DNA of 64,000 bases from positions 24,918,658 through 24,982,657 of the forward strand of contig CM069457.1 in the NCBI GenBank assembly GCA_035610835.1, in the 5' to 3' direction. This document shows positions 32,070 to 44,751 of this stretch, piece after piece. The notes below the pieces were generated by a model. That model ran no database searches. It saw only the letters and a list, made by a program, of their open reading frames with translations, and was not told the origin of the DNA. Both the position numbers and the translations under genes were made by a program. The stretch's first letter is position 1. Each line of letters starts with the position of its first letter. Source of the stretch: Ophiura sarsii (Eukaryota; Echinodermata; Ophiuroidea; Amphilepidida; Ophiuridae).

Positions 32070-33085
32070 CCCCGCGCGTTTTTTGTTTGTTTTGAAGCCA
32101 TCACGAAAACAACTGCAGCTGGTAAATTTGACAAATCCTAAATTATTATTAAATGCCAAACATGCAGATACGTTTTATTAATCAAACGCAATTTCATTAC
32201 ACTCTGGATTAGGAAAATCCATTCATTTTTAATAAGCTATTATAGGCATACGCTGGTATCATAATGTATAGGCTGTACATGCGTCGATCATACACAACGA
32301 CACACAACTGCCGTAAACCAAAAATCAGCTCTAAAACCAATGACATTGTACGTTGACATCCAAAGCCACGCCCACTTTATGGGAATTGTTAAATATAATT
32401 TAACAAATATAACCCACTTTTGCTTTATATCGTAGCTGCTGGATGTGTGTTGACTGCGACGACGAACTTTCAAATTCCTCAACGTATTGGACCTAACCAA
32501 GGTAGGTAATAATGTCATGTGTCTGTACATATATTTCTAGTGGGTTGGCATCTATCATGGATTATCAAGACAGGGATGGGCAAGTGGGTATTTTATTTTG
32601 AAGCTATGTGTATTTAAGATCACGGTCGCACAACACGAAAATCCTATGTTAGCCTTTCGCTCTGTCATGAAATAACTTCAAATTGATAATAAAAGTATTT
32701 TAAGTGACACCGTTCACGAATAGCGTTACATCTATCGCATCGGTAAATGTGTGTATTAAATTAATATGTTTCAAATATAAGTATTCTAACTTTCACGGTT
32801 GCTTTTTTCATCAAACTAAGTTTATGGAACCCGTTAGCTAGTAATATTGGATATTATAACGTACCTGACACGATGCATAACATTGATAAGACGAAGTCGA
32901 AACATTCACCAGCAACTTATTTGATATATTATCAGGTTTGTCTCTAGTACTTTCCAAACGTTAAAACAGTGGCGTGTGTCCCAAGTATTAATAACGATCA
33001 GTGACATTTTAAGTGTTTGACAGGATAATTTGATATTGCCTTCATTACTACTAATCAGATTGATGTCTTTTAACACTATCCTTGC
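32070..33085 (+). other. Presumed 5' flank of the DRE-TIM/EF-hand gene
   Basis: A likely 3' splice site (TAACACTATCCTTGCAG, ending 33087) precedes the coding start by 75 bases, so the 5' untranslated region probably begins in an upstream exon. I could not locate that exon, a TATA box or an initiator with confidence. Confidence 0.35.
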
Positions 33086-33162
33086 AGGACTGTAGGCCAG
33101 CTGTTTGTGACCTAGACATTCTAGCCTGATCTTGAGGCGTTCAGATACATACAAATGGTAAA

Positions 33163-33565
33163 ATGGAGCCTGCAAAGTTGAGTCCATCACGTTCCCAGCC
33201 ATGGTCTACACCTAAACCTGTTGACGATTCCTTAACCGTCACTGAATCTGCTACGGATTTAAATGACCTTGTCACAGCCTTCAAAGATGACTTTGCAAAG
33301 AGCACAGAAAAATACGAAGTATTGCGTAATCTTGACTTCTTCGTGTTGGATAACTCCATCCGAGAAAGCACGGTGGGTCAACTACGGGGTCATACAGCGG
33401 AGAACAAATGGGCGATCTACAATGAAGTGAAAAAGATGGGCTTCAAAGACATCGTGGTGGCTTCTTTCTCGCACATGACGCGCGTTGATGACGTGTTTGT
33501 TAGGGAGCTCATAGAAAAGGGTGAAGAACGGTCACTGATGTGGGCATTCTCAGAGATCACTGAAG
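33163..33565 (+). CDS. DRE-TIM/EF-hand gene, coding exon 1
   Basis: The start ATG has A at -3 and G at +4. It encodes residues 1-134 and the first base of 135. Residues 1-50 are a Ser/Pro/Asp-rich leader without hydrophobic character. The barrel begins at LDFFVLDNSIRE. The donor is GAAG|GTAAGT. An upstream ATG at 33155 is out of frame. Confidence 0.85.
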
Positions 33566-36500
33566 GTAAGTACGAAGCGCACATAGCAGACTGTGTTTAT
33601 CTTTCTTATCCAACATCCTGATACTGTTTGCCATCTATATATTTGTCACATTTTCCTCTTTTATAAATGAACGAAACAAGGTGTTCCTGATACGAGTACT
33701 GACAGCAGACTGGGTTTTTATTTTTCTTATCCAACGAGGAACGAAACAAGGAATTGACTTTTCATGCTTTTATGTCACTCATTCAAAAACGCATTACGCT
33801 ACAAGGCCCGCTTAGCAGCGCTATAAATTTGTGCCCTAAAACCCGGCACCAAATTTAAATATTCGCCTTCCATCAAAGCTGGTTGATATATGACATAATT
33901 CTCGTGTGCAACCGAACCTGCTGTATTGCAACGCCCATTAAGTAGTTGAAACGCATGAGCGTGTATGTAATTTGCAACATAATGGAAACTCACCCATGCA
34001 GTTAGCAATAAGTACCGCTCGTACACGCCGCGAATTAAAATATACAACCAGGCAACCCTCTCGTAGTAATTGATAACAATAGGTTTACCCGACCGTACTA
34101 ATAGCGCTCCTAAGCGGGCAATTTATGTCATGACGAGACAACAGGCATTACTGATACAGATAGTAGACTGTTCGAATCCTCTCATCCAAACGAAAATGAT
34201 ACTGACAGCCAACCATATCTCTCATTAAAAAGGGAACGAAACAAAGGCATTCCTAATACTGACAGTCAGGGCTATTTTTTTTTATTTTTCTCATTCAAAA
34301 GGAACGAAACAAGGCGTTCCTGATTTGGAAACTATACCCGTCGGACTGAAAAAGATGCAGGAATTCGGACTGTACAACATCATACTTGAGATCGATCACG
34401 GAGATGCAGTTTACGACTTTGAGAAGTTTCCAATGACGGAATATCTGGCGCTCCTCATGAAGCGGATTGAGCAATGTCGAGAGAAGCTTCACCCGGATGC
34501 CAAAATCATGGTAAACTTCCGTGATCTGACGGATGTCATGCCCGTACATCCAGAGCGAATCTTAGAAACCGTGGAGTTTTTGGTCACCCTCCCGGAGAGG
34601 ATCCGTATTTCTGGTATGCTCTTTGAAGATGCTTCGGGCAAGTCTGTACCGGAGGCTATCGGTTCCTGTACGCGTTTTATCAAAAAGATCATGGATGAAC
34701 ATCAGTATGATGGACATCTGCTGACCCACGTCCATGAACAATTTGGATACAAAGACGCATCGGTGTTAGAGGTAAGAAATATGTTTTGAAGAAGTTTACA
34801 GTAAGCATCTATATCTTAAAAACTTTTAGTACCAATACATATACGAGGGTCATTCAATAAGTTCTACCTCCTCACTCATAACATCGCTATTATGAATGTC
34901 AGTCTCATGACATTTGTCAGGATTATAGCTCTAAATCTTAGCTACACATATAGTAAATGATAAATGATATCTGTTTTACTTTTGTTATGATGCAATCAAA
35001 GCCAGAGAGCGGATACGGAAAATTAGCCTAAAGATAAATATATGTTTTTTCGTTTTCTCTCCGTATTGTATAATTACATATAACAGCCCGATTTAAATAC
35101 TGAAAATAGAAAACAATGGATGATTTCTGAATATAATACTGTATTTTCAGGTATAAATCAGATTGTAGGCAATATCAACCTTTGTACATGTTGTAGGCTT
35201 GCAAATAGTATGATATTAACTCGAATGTATTGCTACGTCTATAGCATACCGGAATACTGCTATTTAGTCAAATTTTCGTTGTAACAAGTCAAGCCACTGT
35301 GATGCCTTGAGTAATATTATAGTCACTTTATGAGTTTTATTTATATGCAACCTTTAGACTAGTCAATCAGGTAGTCAATGGTAGACAATTATTTTTATTT
35401 TAGGCCTTACTTTTGAAAATTTTGACCAAAAAGTGATTTTTTTTGTGGCCAAAAATCACTTTTTTTGCACTTTTTGGTCGAAATTTTCAAAAGTAAGGCC
35501 TAAAATAAAAATTCAAAAATACCGCTCCTAGAGTTTTGTCTTAACATGGTTTCTAGCAAATTTCAGCATTTTTAACTCAAAATTGACTTTTTTGGTAAAA
35601 CAATTCTTGGACAGGCGTGTGTTTTGAACTCGCCACCCTTACCGTTGCATGTCCAGATTTTTACATTTTACACCATCTGAGATTCGAATTAGCATATCGC
35701 AATAACCATTTGTTCTACTCCATAAAAAGTACATATTTTCTGAACGGTAATCTCACAAGAAATCCAAATATGCTATTGGAATTTAGATAAGACCTAATGG
35801 TAATATGTTGTGATTAAGAATGTTCAAAAAATATCGATTTTTCTTCATATTTTGATTTAAGCTCAATAATATTTTTATACCTATCCCAATCATAATTTTA
35901 CTGTGCATATTCAAGTTTCTCATGCAATTACCCATCAGAAAATAATAGTTGTTAATGGTAAACATGTTGAAATATACTATATCGAGAAGTAAATGAGCAC
36001 AAACGTTTAACTTTCATATTTATTAGAGTTTACAAGTATATTTTTGGGGGTATGCACCCTATCCTGATTTAAACGGCATTTTTGAATTCCCCTATTTGAG
36101 AGCTTTCCAAAAATGTATAACTTTGCTATCATCGGTTAAATATTTCTTTTGTTATAGTCATGTATGTAAAACCGATTAATCAGGGCAAGTTCACTGTGTA
36201 GCGAATAGGGAAAAAGCCAAGGACAATGCAATCGATTCATGATTACAACTGTTGCACAATAGTTGTCACATTTGTTGAAACAGAATCTTATAGAATATAA
36301 AATAATCTATAAAATGAGAGCAAAATCATGTTTGTACCATACAGGGATGAGGAGTTATAGTAAATTGAACGTAGAATTGGGAACATTTTCTATATTCCCC
36401 ATAAAAATTGTACACAGCGCCGCCGCCACCGCCGCCACCCCTGACTTTCACATTATAATCAATCATATCTCAGCCAAACAGTTATAGAAATATCTGATTT

Positions 36501-39500
36501 ATTCACACAATGTAGCTAGATAAATAGGCTTTCACATGACATCTCAACCATAGCTCTACTACATTTATTTAATGAGTTAATAGATAAAAATGGATGATTC
36601 GTCACCAAAAATGCAACGCCACCACCCTTTTTGGATGGTGAGTTCAAAACACATGGCCATACTGTAAACAGCGCCCTACTGGGCTATAATGGTACAGTGC
36701 CCTGAAAGGCTGCCATGCTTATTGGACCATAACAGGCACGCTATTTGAGTCACGTGAAAATCAAAACTTGTTTCTGGTAGCCTGGAGTATTCCCTTACTC
36801 ATATCTCTCCCCCTTCCCCACCGATCAATGTTGCGAGGCCCTGTGCTGATGGTGGGCAAATTGTGGGATTCAACAGGGACTTGAGTTTTTGTGACAGGTA
36901 ACAGACCCGGGATGATCCCCTACTCTTTACGATGAGGTCTGCAACTATTTTAACGTGTTCAGGGTGAATTGTCTGAATACACGGGACCAACGGCTTAACG
37001 TGACTCTCCGAATCACGGCGAACTGACACTCACTGTATAGACCTGCACGTTGTACACAGTGAATGGGGTAGAGGAGAAATTCTACAATTATATTTGATTA
37101 TCAGCTTAAACCACGGAAAGAGTGTACCATTAACTTTCATTCACTTTTTATAACAACAAATAGGCTACATTAGTATCAAATTTCTTCTATCAGATGGAAG
37201 GTACAACTGGTGATGAGGGTACACCGTCTGAGAGCAACGAGACGGGGCGAGGCCACGCAGCAGTGGTTAGCATGAATAATGAAACGAGTTGATTACCACG
37301 TGGTGGTTGACGCGGTTTCCCGATATGACAAAAACGAATGATTGACAGTTTACGCTTCACTGCTTGCCTAATCGCATGTGAAGGCTCGTATAGAGTGCGC
37401 TACATGTACACTGCGAACCAAATCTCAACAATGGGCAGATTTCTGTAACATACCCCTGACCATACTCACAGCATGCAGAGTGTACTGTATGGTGTATAGT
37501 AAAAGTATTCTTTGCTGCATGTGTACACAGAGCATCCCATGGATGTATTCTACAGTACAGTGCTTTTAAGCACAATCTGGAAGAGGCAATTGTTGTTCCT
37601 AATGTAATAGAACTTTGATAGATCTAGGCAAATTAAAAATAACAACATGTTTAGGGTCCTGACTTTTTCCAAAAAAGGAGGCCCTTTTTAATATTCATTG
37701 TTTCCCACTTCAGGTGCAAATTGTCCTATATTTATATTTTACTAATTAGCGATACACTTTTGTGAACCTAAAAAAGAGGAGGCCCCTTTTAAACTATTTT
37801 ATGTCATGGTTCTGAGCGGTTGGTCACTACAAAACTTGTTTTGAATACATAACGAAGATATAAACTTGTTATATACATCTTTATAAACTCTGAAACACCT
37901 GGATAAATAAGTTATGACTGAAATAAATAGAAGAAAATTGAAGTAGACCAAAAAAAGGAAGCAGGAGGGGACGTTATTATTTTAAAGCCTAAACACCGCG
38001 GTAATCCCAGCACGATATTGGCATATTGGCAATTTCATATTGGCATATTGGCATATTGGCATATTGGCATATTGGCATATTGGCATATTGGCATATTGGC
38101 ATATTGGTATATTGGCATATTGGTATATTGGCATAGGCCTATTGGCATATTGGCATATTGGCCTATTGGCCTATTGGTATATTGGTATATTGGCATATTG
38201 GCATATTGGCATATTGGCATATTGGCATATTGGCATATTGGCATATTGGCATATTGGCATATTGGCATATTGGCATATTGGCATATTGACATATTGGCAT
38301 ATTGGCATATTGGCATATTGGCATATTGGCATATTGGCATATTGGCATATTGGCATATTGGCATATTGGCATATTGGCATATTGGCATATTGGTATATTG
38401 GCATATTGGCATATTGGCATATTGGCATATTGGCATATTGGACATAGCCAAATATGTAAAAATTATAGATATATAACCTTTGAACCGAAGATATGTCCAC
38501 GTAGAGGGCGTGTTTTCTAACGGTTGTTTTCTTTCAACTTTGGCAAAAAAAGCAAAAGCAAAAGGACTTAACTTCAATCGCTTTTGTCGGCAAACTGAGC
38601 CCAAAGATATATTATTTTTAAAGATTATTTCCTGAAAGATACATGAACTTTGACCGAAGAATATCGTGCTGGGATTACCGCGGTTAACTGTCCTCTGTTA
38701 TTTTTCATTTGATCACCACCTTTCCAAAGTTGCAAAAGGTATACAGACCATGATAGATTTCTAAAATGATTAACGATTTATATCGCGAAAATTATGGCAT
38801 TTCAGAAGAAGTATGCCAATTAAAACTCAGTGACATTCTTGAACACAACAATGTATTATGATAATCAAACTTCATAGTTTGTGTTTAGGTTGCACATGAA
38901 TCTGTCCACACATGCAGTTAACTCTACTCCCTGGGTGGAGTTATTTCAGTGGTAAATCAGTCGAGTTAATGACGTGGTAGAATTTAACACTAGAGAAAAA
39001 GAAATCTTGGCATTTTCAATAAATCACACAAGTTCATTCTGATGAGCGTGTATTGTGTATTGAGTTTTGAATAACAGGATGAGTATCCGCCCACACCGTG
39101 ATAGTAATATGGAGCATGAATCCTGTGTACGGACATGGTGCGGATGTACTTTATTCCCAGGGGGGCCAGTCAAACATAATGGTGTACACACGCGTGACCA
39201 AATTTTTTCCAGACACCCCCTAAACAAGTTTTACCCTGCAAGCAAAATTACCCCCTAAACAAGTTTTTAGCGCGCTTTCCTTGCAAATTTTGACCCCTAA
39301 ACAAGTTCTTGCCAGAATATGACCCCTAAACAAGTTTTGTCTATTTGCGATTATGACGCTGTAGAGACGAGTGACACACATGCATTCTCAAATTGGAAAT
39401 GAGACGCTCAAAAGAAATCGCAAAAACGGGGATAACATTCTTCTGGGAACGGAGAACAAAACAAGTTACCCTAAACACGTTCGACAGGTATTTTAAGCCA

Positions 39501-42500
39501 CCCTTTTTCTTGAAAATCAGCGTTTTTGATACCCTTAACGCGTCACTCGCGTGACGCGTCCAACACTGAAAAAACACCCCTTTTTACGCGTTTTTTTGGT
39601 CACGCCTGTGTACACTATTATGTTTGACTGGGCCCCCCGGGACTTTATTACATTTCAGCCATTGAGGGAACATGAATCATGTGTCCGGATGAACTTAAGC
39701 TGGCCTACCACTTTAGCAGTTAGATTTCCGGACCGGGGAGTAGATTTTGGCCTATTTAAAGGCCTTTCCGGATCTCAAGTGTTTGCCCTGGGCAAAAGTC
39801 ACATTGACTCGCTACATACCCGAAACTCCGCTTACACATATCATATAAATCCCATGATGCAATACCGAAGTGTGGCTATAAACAGCAAATAGTGAACGAA
39901 ATCCATGTCTAGAAATGTTTCGAAAAGTCATTCTATTCATGCCAACGAAAACAGGATTACAATCTAAAGCAGCTTCGAATCAATTTTTGGGCGAGAACCC
40001 CATCTTAAAAACATACAAAACTATAAATATAAAGCATTTTAACTTCCGATTTATGGGATAATGTTCACGAAGGATATTTCAATCTATTTTTGCTGTTATA
40101 TTGTTGTACAGTGCGCCATTGGCTCAATAAGGAGAGCATCGGACTGGTGATCGAAAGGCCTGTGGTTCGAATCCCACCGGGAATGTATTTTTTCCCGTTA
40201 GTATCATATTACATTTAGCAATGTTGAGTTTGTTTTAATCGTTCCCCATAATCTTTATGGATGCACACGAAACTTTTCACTTTATTTGGAATGATTGTCT
40301 GACAAATTCGATGAGCTTTTAATTTGAATGTACTACTTTTACTTGTTCAACGTTGCGTAAATTTAATTATTGAGACCATAGCCCCATGTACACACAATTA
40401 AATCTGTAGACCAAAGGCCAATTGTGCCATTATGAAAAAAGTAAATCGTCCTTGAATCGATATTCATATTTTCCGTGTACATGTACGGTCATCATATGTA
40501 TCAACATTACTATCTGTTTCAGTAGCTTCGTTGAAATACCGGGCGTGGAATCATCATTTTGTATCTAGATTATTTGTGCGGTTCGCGGGTTTCGCGGTTG
40601 CAATGCGAATATCCAAAGCACCAGTTGGAAATTGGATTCAAACAAAAATGAGAATGACATCTGAAGTCATAAGGGTCGTTAATCATAATTCAAATAAAGG
40701 TTCGTCAGTCATAAGGTCCGTTAGTCATAATGGAAAAAAGGTCCGTTAGTCATAATGGAAACAAAGGTTCGCTAATCATAATGCGAAAAGGACCGCTAGT
40801 CATAAACATAAAGGTCCACTATTCATAATTGAAAATATCCGTTAGTCATAATAATAAAAGGACCGCTAGTCATAATGGAACAAAAGATTCGCTAGTCATA
40901 ATATGAAAAAGGTTCGCTAGTCATAATATGAAAAAAGGTTCGCTAGTCATAATAGAATCAAAGGGTCGATAATCATATTATGAAAAAGGACCGCTAGTCA
41001 TAATAAAAATAAAGGTCCGCTAGTCATAATTAAAAAGTTCCGCTAGTCATAATAGGACAAAAGGTACGTTAGTCATAATAAGGGAGGATGTTCGCTAGTC
41101 ATAATGGAATAAAGGGTTCGCTAGTCATAATAAAAAGTGTTGTTGAATCTTTGCAAAAGTATCTTGCTCATTGGCACGCAATAGGTGCTGTGAGCAGGTG
41201 TTACGGTGGATTGAGAATGGTGTTCCATTACCTTTTCACGATAATCCTCCTGTTACGAGGTTGAAAAATAAGCAGCTTGCCAACGTTCAGGTTGATTTCA
41301 TTGATCAGGAGATTTCAGAGCTGCTTGATAAAGACTATATACACCAGTCTTTGTAAAGTGGGTTGCATCCCACATTTTGTTTCACCAATTCAGGCAGTGC
41401 CCAAAAGAAAACTGGTTCAGATAAAAACATGACGGCTAAACTGCAAAGAGTCGTCCCTAAACCCAGAGGCCAGCAAAGTGTGGATAGGTTATGTCATATC
41501 AAATTTGATTTTAAATCGATAGCTTTAAAACTCTTATACTTGACCCCACGTTTTCTTTTAGTTTTGATTGAATTTTAACTGCGTATCGGTCTTTTCTTCT
41601 AAGTCGAGTAACATTGAGAGAGTATGACTTTTCACATCGATTATGAGTGGCCTGAGTATAACTTGGCCACTGGCCATTGATATCTGACCTTACCATGGAC
41701 TGGATTGGGACGCTTGGGTTGAAAATTTGGCTTGTCATAAATATTACCTTTAATAATGTTTACCCTTAACTTCTAAAGGACCATTAATAATAGTCAATGT
41801 CACGTCTCATGTTTGTATTTTTCACTGTTTTCAGCTTTTGATCCACATCGGAGTTTGTTAATTCTTTCCAAGCTAGCTTACACTATACATTAATCACATT
41901 AATGTTCTTACTACCGAATCACCTTTTAATAACATTTCATCTTCTAATAATTCTAATAACTATTGAAAACTTAATTATTTTATTTTTAGCATAAACCATA
42001 CCGGTGCAGATGTTCACTTCATGCTGATTTTTCAATTATAAGAGGAGGAAAACATGAAGTCATATATTAATTATATTGCGAGGAGGTCATTTACGTTTAA
42101 AGAAAGCCATTGGTGTCCGACCAACTGAGAGACGAAGTTGCGGGGACTTACACTCTCTCTCCAGGGACCCGGGCCCTATTCTATTTTGCCCCGCTGAACA
42201 ACATACACTCAGAGTCCTAGTGTACATTTCTTTTTAGTGCTCTAAAAGTCTGTGTTATTGTTACGGTGAATTCGTAAACAGCATAAATCTAGTAGCGCAG
42301 CAACCAATTACTACCGGCCCATAGCTGCTGGCGGTGATTTTGTAAACAGTCGAGTCAAAAAAACTGCGCTGTATGGCGTAAACTGTAAACTTTTTTAGCT
42401 ATTTTAGAATAGTAACTAAATTCTTAGTTATTGAATTTAAAGGGGCATTGAGAGATACGTATGGGAGTGCGCCCTCTATTTTCCAGGAAATTGGGGTTTT

Positions 42501-44717
42501 TTTGCACCCAAATAATACTTAAGCATATACTAACTACCATCTGAATTTCATGTAATATTCCACAATTTGGTAATTTCGATGTAGATCACATCATAATTAT
42601 CAGCATAATTCAACACATGCTTCACCATATGGCTTTTCTTCACATTTCGTTTGTATCACCAATCTCTCTCCGTGCCCCTTTAAATATCTTTGGACGAATA
42701 CACTTAGGCGCACACATTTCCCCCCATGTTTAGATAAGGAATGGGCTACATTTTTATGGTTTAAATCAGCTAATTAATTATCTATTTATTTTGGGTATTA
42801 TAATTTATTCATTTTTTTTGTTTAGGCCTTCATCTTAGTGGGTATGACTAGCAGGTAAACCCCGGTCAGACAAATCTCTTGTGCGTTATTTTCAAATAAT
42901 GTCCTCTAATTGACTACCTGGGGTGCGGTTTAACTACCATCTTGCGAATTATTCATTATTAGCTATTATTGTTTTGAACGTTATGATTATAATCTCACTC
43001 CGCAATTAATCCTTATGATCCGCTTTATTTTATATCTACATTGTGCAATAGTAGCCTAACCAATAAAATCGTAGCGGGCAGGGTGCTGGGATTTATAACG
43101 TGTGTAAATGGATGGGTTTCCTTTAAGCACTGTTTGGAAAGGGCCCCAGAATTATTAAACATAATTTTATAAAACGCGTTCCCCGTTCAATCCGTCTCCT
43201 CTGATAGCCAGAAAACATTAACATATAATTTATTCTCCACTCTTCCATATCGCCAGACTCTAATGTGCGGCGCTGATGGCGTCTGGACGAGTGTTTGCAT
43301 CGAAGGTGCCGCGATGGGAACGGCCTCCTCAACAATCACCCTGATGAACCTCATTCGTCTCGGTAACAAGAAGGTGCTGAAAAAGTACAACTGTACGTAC
43401 CTTCGACGAGCGGCGATCAACGTCACAAAGATCACCACTGGTCTGGATCCGTACATCAAGCAACCGATTTACGGCGAGAGGGCGTTGGACTTTGTGTACG
43501 ATCTAAACCCTGCAGACTTCGACTTGGCGGAATTTTTCGACGACAAACCGATTGTCCGCATAAGCAATATGGCCACCCCGGAAATGATCGAGAAAAGACT
43601 CGTCGATTTATTTGGCGACAATTCTCAATTCACGCTGGATCAGGCTTTCAAGATGAAGGAGCTAATGCTGGCGGATCTAAGGGATAATAGGTACGTTATA
43701 AAACCCTAATTTTTAGCAGAAGCTTATCTCCATGTGACCGCCAAATGGCTGTCGTATGGCAAATCATAATTAATTCACCCTTGTGTTTAAATGATAGATT
43801 TATTTGGAAATTCAAATCAGAAAAATTACTGTTTTAGTTCACATGCATGTGATCTAGTAATGACAAAATGGTAAACCTGTGCATTAAAGATTGAGATGCA
43901 TTCAAAACACGGTTTTATGCCTGTGTTATTATACCCACCGTGCATTACCAGAACGCCTTGATGAATAATGATGAAAAGCTAGGTATTTTGTTGAGTACCT
44001 CATTATAGTCCACATTATTGTGCTATTAATCAATAGTATACCATGCAGTTTAAAAAAACTATAATATTTTTTTTCTTCTTTCAATTTTGCAATTGTGATG
44101 CGATCTGAGAAAACCCGTCGGATGTCGCAAAATGTAAACTAGGGATAATGGGTAAAATAGAAAGAAAAAAAAAGAAAAAAACTTTTTTTTTTTTTTAAAG
44201 ATTTTTTTAAAGAAAATTAGTTTCCAGTACTTTGTGTCATCATCTTTCATGAAATTTCACCTTGACAAACTTACTTAAGTCACTTTTATTATTAACCTTA
44301 TAATGTTATTATATTGAATTATGTATCTTTTTTGGCCTGTTTTCATGATTTCTTGTTTTGTAGCTTTTGGTGACATCACAATCATCATTCACTCATAACT
44401 TTTTTTGTAGTGATCGTAGAAAAATGATCGAAACAGTTCTGTAATCAGCACAGTTTTAGCTTTCTTATGATATAAATATCTCCAATATGAAAAATGCCAC
44501 CATGTGGCGGGTTTTCACAGATCGCATCACAATTGTCAAAATTATATATCTATCCCTGATTGTACGATTTGGCTAAGGCAAGATTGCAACAGGTACGAAT
44601 TTGTCGGGTAAGGGTTCACTACACATATGGTGGCTCAATGTATGCCTTCTTATTAGGCAAACAAAAAGGTTGTGTTGCCCTCATCGACCGACCCTTAAAT
44701 CGTAAAAACTAGGGTCG

Positions 44718-44751
<34 letters not shown>

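Noticed and set aside
38018..38604. Six long overlapping open frames encoding YWHIGIL or PICQYANM repeats
   Set aside because: They are readings of the 8-bp CATATTGG minisatellite, open in every frame on both strands; there is no start context or unique sequence.
40108..40183. Functional tRNA-Thr
   Set aside because: The anticodon and T stems carry mismatches and the acceptor stem does not close, so it was kept only as a degenerate tRNA-like feature.
40665..41131. CRISPR-like array of repeats and spacers
   Set aside because: The host is eukaryotic, linkers are only 6-14 bases and low in complexity, and no cas genes exist. It is a degenerate tandem repeat.
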